From NCBI GenBank assembly GCA_030667735.1, contig DAOUVG010000027.1:1-10225 (forward strand): DNA of 10,225 bases. Reading direction: 5' to 3'. This stretch comes from Dehalococcoidales bacterium (GTDB lineage Bacteria > Chloroflexota > Dehalococcoidia > Dehalococcoidales > Fen-1064). The notes beneath the pieces are model-generated. The model saw only the letters and a program-made list of their open reading frames with translations, was not told the origin of the DNA and searched no databases. Numbering within the stretch: position 1 is the stretch's first letter; each line of letters begins with the position of its first letter. Shown here one piece after another: positions 1 through 6,313 of the stretch. A program made the translations under genes and the position numbers.

Positions 1-1845
1 GCCGGTGACCTCGTTGATGACATTGAGTTCGGCAAAGCCTACGACCAAACAGTTATAACCCGCCTCTTCAAGTATCTCAAAGACTTTAAGCTCCGCTTCG
101 TCCTGGCGATACTGGGAATGCTTGGCTTCACGCTGACAACGCTGGCAATGCCTTACCTGATCGGCTATGCCATTGACACACCGATCGCTCAGGGCAACCT
201 GTCAGGATGGGACATAGCGAATCCATCGCTTATGCTCGTTTTCATTGCCTTTATCTTCAATGGGCTGCTGAGTTGGGGAAGCCAGTGGCTGCAGCTGCTG
301 TCCATGGCCTATGTCGGTCGCGGAGTTCTCTTCCAGCTACGCACCCAGATGTTCAACCACCTCCAGAAGCTCTCCATGTCCTTCTACGACCGACATGAGG
401 TGGGCCGTGTCATGTCGCGCGTGCAGAATGATGTCGGCGCGCTGCAGGAAGTCCTTGCCAGCGGCGTCATTGTTATCGTTGCCGACGTGCTGAGCCTGGT
501 AGGCATAGTCTTCATGCTCTTCTTCATGAATACCAGGCTGGCACTGATTACTATCACGATGATCCCGGTTATGGTGATTGTACTGGTCATCTGGCAGAAA
601 TATGCCCGGGTTGCCTTCATGCGTGTACGGATGGCCATATCTGTGGTCAATGCCGGACTGCAGGAGAATATCTCCGGTGCCAGGGTCATCCAGAGCCTGT
701 CCCGTGAGACCGAGAACTACGGGAGATTCGACAGCGTGAACGAGGCCAATCTGGGTGCCAATCTCTCGGCGGCCCGTCTCTCTGCCGGTATCCTGCCTAT
801 GATTGAATTGCTCATGGGCGGTGCCACGGCACTGGTAATCATCTACGGTGGTGCTCAGGCCATCGCCGGAGAGCTGATGCTGGGGCAGCTTGTTGCCTTT
901 ATCCTCTACGTGCAGCGATTCTTCGAACCGGTACGGAGCCTTACCATGCAGTATACGGAGTTGCAGCGGGCTATGGCCGGCGGACAGCGGATATTCGAGG
1001 TACTTGACACCCAGCCAGAGATAACCGATGTCACTGACGCTATCGACCTGCCTACCATCAAAGGGGACATCGAGTTCGATGATGTCAGCTTTGAGTACGT
1101 GCCCGGCCTTGAGGTACTGCATGGCATCAACTTGCACATACGCCCCGGCGAAACGGTGGCTCTGGTTGGTGCGACCGGGGCAGGGAAGAGCTCCATGATC
1201 AACCTAGTCGGCCGGCTCTACGACATTACCGGGGGACACCTGAGAATCGACGGCCATGACATCAAAATGGTCACTCAGAGGTCGCTGAGGCAACAGATCG
1301 GCGTCGTCCTTCAGGAACCCTTCCTTTTCTCGAGTACAGTACGGGAGAACATCATGTACGGTCGGGAGGGTGCCACTGAAGAGGAGATGATCGAAGCCGC
1401 CAAGACAGTCGGTGTGCACGACTTCGTCCAGCGCCTTGAATATGGCTACGACACCGAGCTGCATGAAAGAGGCAGCAACCTCAGTGTGGGGCAGCGTCAG
1501 TTAATCAGTTTTGCCAGAGCAGTTCTGGCTGACCCGCGTATTCTCATGCTCGATGAAGCGACGGCCAACGTTGACACTCAGACCGAGATACTCATCCAGC
1601 AGGCCCTGCAGCGCCTCCTCAAGGGCCGTACCTCCCTGGTCATCGCTCACCGTCTCTCAACTATACATGATGCCGACCGCGTGGTGGTGCTTGATGACGG
1701 GAAAATAGCGGAAATCGGGAGTCACGCACAGCTCATGCAGAAGCAGGGCATATACTACCGTCTGTATTCCATGAGCTATGCGGCTGCCGGTGGGAACGGC
1801 TCAGCAGGTAATGATGCTCCGGCAGAAGACAGACCGGCCAACTGA
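1..1845 (+). CDS. ABC exporter, fused membrane and ATPase domains (5' end outside window)
   Basis: ATP-driven exporter half-transporter of the inner membrane, in the multidrug/lipid exporter (MsbA/BmrA-like) superfamily; the substrate cannot be told from sequence. The frame is open from base 1 with no stop before the first ATG at 118, so the true start lies upstream and that ATG is not reliable. The first half is a six-helix ABC membrane domain (to about base 930). The ATPase domain follows with Walker A GATGAGKS (1168-1191), signature LSVGQ (1480-1494), Walker B ILMLDEA with its catalytic Glu (about 1540-1560), a D-loop with NVD, and the switch His of IAHRLS (1648-1650). All catalytic motifs are intact; the signature has Val instead of the usual first Gly. 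The gene ends in TGA, followed at once by two hairpins. Exporters of this build often pair with a second subunit encoded next door, which could lie upstream of the window (inference). Confidence 0.95.
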   Translation, partial: AGDLVDDIEFGKAYDQTVITRLFKYLKDFKLRFVLAILGMLGFTLTTLAMPYLIGYAIDTPIAQGNLSGWDIANPSLMLVFIAFIFNGLLSWGSQWLQLLSMAYVGRGVLFQLRTQMFNHLQKLSMSFYDRHEVGRVMSRVQNDVGALQEVLASGVIVIVADVLSLVGIVFMLFFMNTRLALITITMIPVMVIVLVIWQKYARVAFMRVRMAISVVNAGLQENISGARVIQSLSRETENYGRFDSVNEANLGANLSAARLSAGILPMIELLMGGATALVIIYGGAQAIAGELMLGQLVAFILYVQRFFEPVRSLTMQYTELQRAMAGGQRIFEVLDTQPEITDVTDAIDLPTIKGDIEFDDVSFEYVPGLEVLHGINLHIRPGETVALVGATGAGKSSMINLVGRLYDITGGHLRIDGHDIKMVTQRSLRQQIGVVLQEPFLFSSTVRENIMYGREGATEEEMIEAAKTVGVHDFVQRLEYGYDTELHERGSNLSVGQRQLISFARAVLADPRILMLDEATANVDTQTEILIQQALQRLLKGRTSLVIAHRLSTIHDADRVVVLDDGKIAEIGSHAQLMQKQGIYYRLYSMSYAAAGGNGSAGNDAPAEDRPAN

Positions 1846-1849
1846 TGTT

Positions 1850-1871
1850 TGTCCAGCCGCCAGGCTGGACA
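1850..1871 (+). terminator. hairpin after ABC gene
   Basis: A perfect 9-bp inverted repeat (TGTCCAGCC at 1850-1858, GGCTGGACA at 1863-1871) with loop GCCA begins five bases after the ABC stop codon. There is no T-run on the + side, so it is not a textbook intrinsic terminator. It probably ends or stabilises the ABC transcript together with the next hairpin. Confidence 0.5.
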
Positions 1872-1875
1872 ACTA

Positions 1876-1904
1876 GCGGAATGCCCGCTACCCGGGCATT
1901 CCGC
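1876..1904. terminator. bidirectional hairpin between convergent genes
   Basis: A perfect 11-bp stem (GCGGAATGCCC at 1876-1886 with GGGCATTCCGC at 1894-1904) closes a 7-base loop. It sits between the ABC gene and the leftward membrane-protein gene, whose TAG stop (1890-1888) lies inside the loop. Its position suggests a shared terminator for both converging transcripts. No clear T-run follows on either side, so it would be a U-poor terminator or a 3'-end stabiliser. Confidence 0.6.
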
Positions 1905-2859
1905 CCCTTCTACGGAGCGACCTGCCAAGGTACTCAGCCAGGCGGAAGATGTGGACAGCCACGGCGGCCATTACCAGTTTGGGCACCAACATCCACAAAC
2001 CGTTAAGGCCCAACGCCATGAACAGGACCGGGTCTTCTACCATGCTGTGGTTGATGCCGATTGAGATATGAAGGTGCTCCAGTTCTGCCTTTGTCAAGTC
2101 CCCTTGCCTTGCCTTTTCCTGAATAACGGCCCCGCCGTACATGAGACCGAAGACAACCGCGGTCACCCAGAGCATCGCCGCCCTATCGGATAGCCCGATT
2201 ATCTTCATCAGTGGCCGGGAGACATTGAACATTCTATCCGTCAAGCCGAGCCGCATCAGGGATTCCAGGGCTATCATGATAGCCATAATGATGCCGAATA
2301 TCTTGGCCAGCAGGATGAGCGTGTCCAGTGCCCACTGCCCCAGGGCTTCGAGAATCGGGGTACCGGTAGCGAGGTCCGCCGCTCCGGGAATATTCTCGGA
2401 TGTGTCACCCAGGAACCGGGAGACAATAAGCACAGTGACAATAGCAGCCGCAAGGCGTACCAGTGTTACCTTGGCGGCATTGATTCCGGACCGGTGCTGG
2501 ATAATCCCTTCCACAATCAGGTTATGCGCAATCAAGACAAAGATGGCGATAAGTGTCATCTGGCCGATGCTGAAGGGAAGAACCGTCATCGTTGCTATGG
2601 TGGCATATACATTGATTATCATGCCGCTGATTATCGGCAGTGCCGCTTCACTGGGCAGGCCAAGCCACCCCATCAATGGATTCAGCACCACCTCCGCATG
2701 GTATAGCCAGCCAGACCACTGCAGCAGCATAACCAGGAAAGAGACAGGGATGATAACCTTGCATATCCAGAGAAAGCTGCCCCAGCCCTTCTTTATCCCG
2801 GAGATGAAAGCGCCCTTAAGTTCCACCAGGTAACCGGATGTACCGTTAGCTGCCAGCAT
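1888..2859 (-). CDS. nucleoside-recognition (Gate) domain membrane protein
   Basis: Polytopic membrane protein of 323 residues with two halves resembling the nucleoside-recognition/Gate domain shared by SpmA/SpmB and nucleoside transporters; substrate unknown. The first half (about residues 14-125) and second half (about 175-310) each begin with a helix pair, followed by a Gly/Pro-rich turn and more hydrophobic segments. Each half carries a matching motif: IAHNLIVEG in the first and INHSMVEDP in the second, which points to an internal duplication. The tail is basic (SLRRRGG) and probably cytoplasmic. The start is ATG 2859-2857, preceded on its strand by GGAGGTG, a strong though close ribosome site. 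A promoter with a perfect TATAAT lies just upstream. The gene stands alone and diverges from the amidohydrolase. The family call is fairly safe; the function is open. Confidence 0.85.
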   Translation of the reverse strand: MLAANGTSGYLVELKGAFISGIKKGWGSFLWICKVIIPVSFLVMLLQWSGWLYHAEVVLNPLMGWLGLPSEAALPIISGMIINVYATIATMTVLPFSIGQMTLIAIFVLIAHNLIVEGIIQHRSGINAAKVTLVRLAAAIVTVLIVSRFLGDTSENIPGAADLATGTPILEALGQWALDTLILLAKIFGIIMAIMIALESLMRLGLTDRMFNVSRPLMKIIGLSDRAAMLWVTAVVFGLMYGGAVIQEKARQGDLTKAELEHLHISIGINHSMVEDPVLFMALGLNGLWMLVPKLVMAAVAVHIFRLAEYLGRSLRRRGGMPG

Positions 2860-2883
2860 TCACCTCCATGACAGTCAAGCATC

Positions 2884-2912
2884 ATTATAAAGCAATCCTC
2901 GCCCGGTGTCCC
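2884..2912 (-). promoter_or_regulatory. sigma-70 type promoter of the Gate-protein gene
   Basis: Read on the minus strand: GGGACA (2912-2907, 4 of 6 match to the -35 consensus), a 17-base spacer, then a perfect TATAAT (2889-2884). Transcription would start near 2877, giving a leader of about 18 bases that contains the GGAGGTG ribosome site. Confidence 0.65.
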
Positions 2913-2957
2913 TGTGGCACCTGGCCACGCAAGAACTCCACCACGCATACTATCATA

Positions 2958-2986
2958 TTGACAGAGGTAATGAACGCCTGTAAACT
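2958..2986 (+). promoter_or_regulatory. sigma-70 type promoter of the amidohydrolase gene
   Basis: A perfect TTGACA (2958-2963), a 17-base spacer and TAAACT (2981-2986, 4 of 6). The expected transcript start is near 2993. This lies downstream of the TTG at 2987 that a longest-frame rule would pick, so it supports the later start at 3041. It is back to back with the leftward promoter at 2884-2912. Confidence 0.6.
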
Positions 2987-3026
2987 TTGTCTCAGGAGCA
3001 AGATGGCGGACAGCCCGGTTCCCGGG

Positions 3027-3033
3027 AAAGGAG
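3027..3033 (+). promoter_or_regulatory. ribosome binding site deciding the amidohydrolase start
   Basis: AAAGGAG lies 7 bases before TTG 3041. No comparable site precedes the TTG at 2987. Confidence 0.65.
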
Positions 3034-3040
3034 AGGGTAT

Positions 3041-3961
3041 TTGATTATTGACGTCCATTATCACTACATGCGTCTGCCTGCCAGTGACGCCATTGCCCGA
3101 AACATGGCATCCGGACTTCTTCTCGATGCCGAAAGGGGCGGTGTCAAGAAATCTCTGGAAGATGTTCTGCCGGCCTATCGTGACCTGATGGATGACCCCG
3201 AATGCGACAAACTTGTCAGGCGGATGGACGAGAACGGCATTGATGTCACCGCAATCTGCGTGGTTGATAACGTGGACTTCGGTGTAGACAATGAGCGTGT
3301 CCTGCGCATCAATGATTACTGCGCGAAGGCTGCCGCCAAACACCGCGGCCGACTCATCTCCCTGGCTGGTATCGACCCCAGAAGACCCGAAGCCCCTGCC
3401 CTGTTCCGCAAGTGTATCGAAGAATTCGGCATGAACGGCCTGAAGTGGCATCCCGATAACGGCTACTATCCTAATAGCCCGGAGGCCTATACAGTGCTTG
3501 AGGTGGCTAATGAGCTGGGCGTTCCCCTGCTGACACATTGCTCCCCGCTGCCGAGTTCCCGTGCCAAGTACGCCATGCCGATTTACCTTGATGACATCGC
3601 TCTCGATTTCCCCAACCTCGAGATTATTGCTGCCCATATGGGGCACATCTGGTGGCACGACTGGGCGGCTCTGGCGAAGTACAAGAGTAATATCTCCGGC
3701 GACCTGGCCATGTGGCAGTTGATGGTTGTCAGTAAGCCAGGTCTTTTCCGCCGCTACCTGCGGGAGATTCTGGATATCCTTGGTCCGGAGCAGGTGCTCT
3801 TTGCCTCTGACGGCCCTGTATTCGAACCCATAGTCAGTAACCAGGATTGGGTGGGGATTATCAAAGGTCTCACGACCAGAGGTGCTGACGGCATCATTTT
3901 TACCGAAGAAGAAGTAGACGCTATACTCGGCGGCAATGCTGCCCGTATCTTCAGACTGTAG
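3041..3961 (+). CDS. amidohydrolase-2 family metal-dependent hydrolase
   Basis: TIM-barrel metal-dependent hydrolase or decarboxylase of the amidohydrolase-2 family (ACMSD-like), 306 residues, predicted cytoplasmic; substrate unknown. The N-terminal metal motif HxH appears as DVHYHY directly after the start. Further signatures are KWHPDNGYY near the middle, a metal His in LLTHCS, the AAHMGHIWWHDW segment, and the C-terminal metal Asp in LFASDGP. These match the His-x-His, His and Asp ligands known for ACMSD-type enzymes. I take TTG 3041 as the start because it has an AAAGGAG site at ideal spacing, lies after the predicted transcript start, and places the HxH motif at residues 5-7, as is usual. 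A longer frame from TTG 2987 would add 18 unlikely residues. The gene ends in TAG, 71 bases before the selenoprotein candidate, probably in the same transcript. The family assignment is strong; the specific reaction cannot be assigned. Confidence 0.88.
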   Translation: MIIDVHYHYMRLPASDAIARNMASGLLLDAERGGVKKSLEDVLPAYRDLMDDPECDKLVRRMDENGIDVTAICVVDNVDFGVDNERVLRINDYCAKAAAKHRGRLISLAGIDPRRPEAPALFRKCIEEFGMNGLKWHPDNGYYPNSPEAYTVLEVANELGVPLLTHCSPLPSSRAKYAMPIYLDDIALDFPNLEIIAAHMGHIWWHDWAALAKYKSNISGDLAMWQLMVVSKPGLFRRYLREILDILGPEQVLFASDGPVFEPIVSNQDWVGIIKGLTTRGADGIIFTEEEVDAILGGNAARIFRL

Positions 3962-4032
3962 CAATAAGCACACGGCGTACTGATTATTGAGAAGCATTAG
4001 TAGCGAATAACGAATGGGGAGGACAACAAGCA

Positions 4033-4506
4033 ATGCCGTTCAAGATGTCACTTGAAGAAGCCCTGGAGCGGGTAATCGAGCACATGCATGGAGGCTTTCA
4101 CTGAGGGCCGAGCGTCCTGCAAGTTATGTGGGAAGCAGAAGAACTTGGTCCGGAGGACGTGCTCTGGTCATCCACCGCCTTTAACGGCGGCATCGCCGGC
4201 CAGCAGAAGGCTCCATGCGGTGCCGTTTCAGCAGCAGCGGTCTGTCTGGGACTACGCCACCGCTGCCCTATCAGTGATAAGGAACGAGCTAACGAGGCCC
4301 GCGAGACCGCTCGTGGTGATGCCAGACTCTTCGTCTCAAAATTCCTGGATGAGTATGGCTCCATAACCTGCGGTGAGCTGCTGGGTGTTGATTTTTCATT
4401 ACCGGAAGGGTACCGTAAATTCCGCGAATCGGAGCTATGGCGTGATAAGTGTGATAATTATGTCAAGTTCGCTGTCCGGCAACTCTACGAAATGGCCGGG
4501 TCCTAG
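4033..4506 (+). CDS. C-GCAxxG-C-C family protein, probable selenoprotein (in-frame TGA at 4102-4104)
   Basis: Small protein of the C-GCAxxG-C-C family, thought to be redox-active or metal-binding but of unknown exact role. Read through one TGA it gives 157 residues, the family's usual size. ATG 4033 has a strong GGGGAGGA site (4016-4023) about 9 bases upstream. TGA is codon 24, in the context GGFH-TGA-GPSVL. Family members, as I remember them, read GFNCAQSVL there, so the TGA replaces the first conserved Cys. The rest is intact: APCGAVSA with Cys62, GSITCGELLGVD with Cys113, and DKCDNY with Cys140. Ala stands where the GCAxxG motif usually ends in Gly. The frame is the same on both sides of the TGA and a SECIS-like hairpin follows, so selenocysteine is the best reading. 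The alternative is a nonsense mutation, leaving a caller only the fragment from about 4126. It probably shares the amidohydrolase's transcript. Confidence 0.8.
4112..4136 (+). promoter_or_regulatory. candidate bacterial SECIS element
   Basis: Seven base pairs (TCCTGCA 4115-4121 with TGTGGGA 4127-4133, two of them G-U) close the five-base loop AGTTA. Two more G-C pairs (4112-4136, 4113-4135) lie outside a G-A mismatch. Seventeen bases separate the TGA from the loop, and G is the second loop base. This fits the known bacterial pattern of a short hairpin right after the UGA with an early loop G, and the spacing is close to that of E. coli fdhF. It was paired by eye, not folded by computer. Confidence 0.6.
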
Positions 4507-4540
4507 TCTGGAATAGACAGTATAGCGGTGCAGAGCGCTG

Positions 4541-4576
4541 TGATTGGCGGGAATGGTTCAATATTCCCGCCAATCA
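4541..4576 (+). terminator. strong hairpin after the selenoprotein candidate
   Basis: A perfect 14-bp stem (TGATTGGCGGGAAT at 4541-4554, ATTCCCGCCAATCA at 4563-4576) with an 8-base loop, 35 bases after the stop. It has no T-run and otherwise looks like a terminator closing the amidohydrolase/selenoprotein unit. An imperfect copy of its left arm occurs at 4648-4662. Confidence 0.65.
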
Positions 4577-4671
4577 GGCTTGGAGTCGCAGGATATGGAG
4601 TCACGCCAGCGAGACTTCTCTAGAGTGCGGATGGACATAACTGACCGTGATTGCGGGAATGGATGTTGCTT

Positions 4672-5376
4672 ATGACAGGACTACTGAAAAGTATGCTACT
4701 ACGTTTGATAATTGTCCTGGTGATACCGGTGATAGTTGCCACGCTGCTGGCAGCCATGCCGGTTGAAGCCGGCTGACCTGGGAACTCTTTCAGGCTGACG
4801 GTCGATGTCAGCCCGGCAGAAGGCGGCGGTATCCAGGTGGAATCGCTGCTCCCAGACAAATTCCCTATGAGTTACACTTATCCGACCGATTACTCTGTGG
4901 TACTCAGGGCAATACCGGTACCCGGTTACCGGTTTGTAAACTGGAGCGGTGATGCTAGTGGCAATAATGAAACGGTCGAGCTCACAATGGACTGCGGTAA
5001 GAGCGTTACCGCAGTCTTTTCAGTGGCAACCTATACACTGACGGTTCAAGTCGACCAATATGCCGGCGGTAAGGTTACCGTGGAACCGCAACCCGGTACC
5101 GGAGAAGGCTACGCTATGGGAACGCAGGTCACACTAATTGCCAATGCCACCGAGGGATACCGGTTCAGTCACTGGAGCGGCGATATTTCCGGTCAGGATA
5201 ACCCGGTCACCCTGGTTATGAACTCGGCCCGTGAGGTGAACGCTCACTTCGTGGAGCCTTCGACTTTCGCCTGGTGGTGGATAGCCCCCGGTGCTGGTGT
5301 CGTCATTATCGCCCTGTTGATATACTTCCTGACAATCAGGAGACAGGGTTCCTCACGGAAGTTGTTCGCTCCGTGA
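4672..5376 (+). CDS. secreted, membrane-anchored InlB-B-like repeat protein, frame interrupted by TGA at 4774-4776
   Basis: Cell-surface protein of unknown role. From ATG 4672 (ATG 4663 is also possible) the frame gives a typical signal peptide: Lys/Arg, a long Leu/Ile/Val core and a cleavage-like PVEAG end. TGA is codon 35. The same frame then runs without break to 5376. After it come two repeats resembling divergent InlB-B/bacterial-repeat domains, with matching cores GYRFVNWSGDASG and GYRFSHWSGDISG, each ending in a short AVF/AHF strand. A C-terminal transmembrane helix (WWWIAPGAGVVIIALLIYF) and a basic tail would anchor the protein. The conservative start is GTG 4837, but that removes the first strands of repeat 1 and all export signal, so I doubt it. 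The TGA may be a nonsense mutation, a sequencing error or, less likely, a recoded codon; a hairpin follows at 4793-4813. Stop is TGA. Confidence 0.6.
4793..4813 (+). promoter_or_regulatory. hairpin downstream of the in-frame TGA (weak SECIS candidate)
   Basis: A perfect 7-bp stem (GGCTGAC 4793-4799, GTCAGCC 4807-4813) closes the loop GGTCGAT. The loop lies 23 bases after the TGA at 4774 and begins with GG, which meets the loose bacterial SECIS rules. Such hairpins arise by chance in G+C-rich DNA, and nothing in the protein calls for selenocysteine here, so the functional reading is weak. Confidence 0.25.
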
Positions 5377-5419
5377 AGCTATGGCTGCCAACAGCGTCGC
5401 TCCGCAAGCTTAGCCAAGG

Positions 5420-5448
5420 TTGACACTCCGATCAGGTAATGCTATCGT
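5420..5448 (+). promoter_or_regulatory. sigma-70 type promoter of the TPR lipoprotein gene
   Basis: A perfect TTGACA (5420-5425), a 17-base spacer and TATCGT (5443-5448, 4 of 6). A start near 5455 would give a leader of about 40 bases before ATG 5497. It separates this gene from the repeat-protein gene upstream. Confidence 0.65.
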
Positions 5449-5496
5449 TCTTTAACCATAGACACTGATATTAACTCGTTCGCAGAGAGGTAAATA

Positions 5497-6153
5497 ATGA
5501 TTCAACGCGGCATCATCCTCTTTCTGGTAATGTCGCTTGTTATTATGGGCATACTCACAAGCTGTTCGGCTCCACCGGAAGGTTCCTCAGTGTGGTATTT
5601 TGACCGGGCTTATGAAATGGCTGCTAAAGGGCACTTTGAAGAAGCAGTAATTGAGTACACCAGGGCCATCGATGTCGACCCTGCCATGGCGAGGGCCTAC
5701 ATCAACCGGGCGGCTGCCTATGCCAGCCTGGAGAAGTATGACCAATCAATAGCCGACTGCGCCAAAGCCATCTCTCTTGATTCGGAGTTGGCTCTTGCCT
5801 ACACCAACCGCGCCTATGCCTACAACGCCAAAGGCGAATACGAACTGGCTGTAACTGACTGCGCAAGGGCTATTGAGATTGACCGCAGCATCGCCGAGGC
5901 CTACATCAACCGGGCTGGGGCCTACATCGGACTTGGTAAAACACACCTTGCAGTTGCCGACAGCAACAAGGCCCTGGAAATTAACCCTGACCTGGCCCTG
6001 GCATACTTCTACCGTGCTCTTGCCTACAAGGACATGGGAATGAAGGACGAGGCAATAGCAGATTTCGAGAAGTTCATCACCTTGACCAGTGACCCGGCGT
6101 TGAGTGAAGCCGCTACCCACGAAATCAGCCAGCTCTCCGAAGAAAAGGAATAA
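5497..6153 (+). CDS. TPR-repeat lipoprotein
   Basis: Predicted exported lipoprotein of 218 residues that likely serves as a protein-binding scaffold at the cell surface; partner unknown. A hydrophobic signal peptide leads to the lipobox LTSC with the lipidated Cys at residue 23. From about residue 30 to 200 the protein is five consecutive 34-residue tetratricopeptide units, seen in the recurring pattern AYxNRAxAYxxxGxxxxAxxDxxxAIxxD. Units 2 and 4 are similar even in DNA: GCCTACATCAACCGGGC occurs at 5695-5711 and 5899-5915, which suggests fairly recent internal duplication. A short acidic tail (QLSEEKE) ends the protein. ATG 5497 follows an AGAGGT ribosome site at normal spacing and a good promoter at 5420-5448. 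It appears to be a single-gene unit. Confidence 0.9.
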   Translation: MIQRGIILFLVMSLVIMGILTSCSAPPEGSSVWYFDRAYEMAAKGHFEEAVIEYTRAIDVDPAMARAYINRAAAYASLEKYDQSIADCAKAISLDSELALAYTNRAYAYNAKGEYELAVTDCARAIEIDRSIAEAYINRAGAYIGLGKTHLAVADSNKALEINPDLALAYFYRALAYKDMGMKDEAIADFEKFITLTSDPALSEAATHEISQLSEEKE

Positions 6154-6260
6154 GCCCCATAGCTCCTGCCCGGTCCTCTCCCTCCTGTGTCTTCGCTTTC
6201 AAATATCATACCGTTATACCCGGACTATCCTGACCCCACAAGTGTGAACCCGGTCATTTG

Positions 6261-6269
6261 TGTTATCAT
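6261..6269 (+). promoter_or_regulatory. possible extended -10 promoter of the TauE gene
   Basis: TGT-TATCAT: a TGn extension followed by a 5-of-6 match to TATAAT, about 45 bases before ATG 6314. I see no convincing -35 at the proper distance. The rest of the 6154-6313 gap shows no other clear signal. Confidence 0.35.
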
Positions 6270-6313
6270 TCAGTACGACCATAAGCTTATAGCCTGAATG
6301 TGAAACAGACACC

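Noticed and set aside
2970..3044. Short frame of 24 codons (MNACKLCLRSK...) ending at a TGA that overlaps the TTG start of the amidohydrolase, resembling a leader peptide
   Set aside because: Its start lies within the predicted promoter (2958-2986), upstream of the expected transcript start.
2885..4033. 382-residue open frame on the minus strand
   Set aside because: It is the antisense shadow of the amidohydrolase; it has no recognisable motif or ribosome site and also covers the divergent promoter region.
4631..4675. Cys-rich 14-codon frame (MDITDRDCGNGCCL) whose TGA overlaps the ATG at 4672
   Set aside because: It has no good ribosome site and is too short to distinguish from chance; its second half comes from the hairpin-arm copy at 4648-4662.
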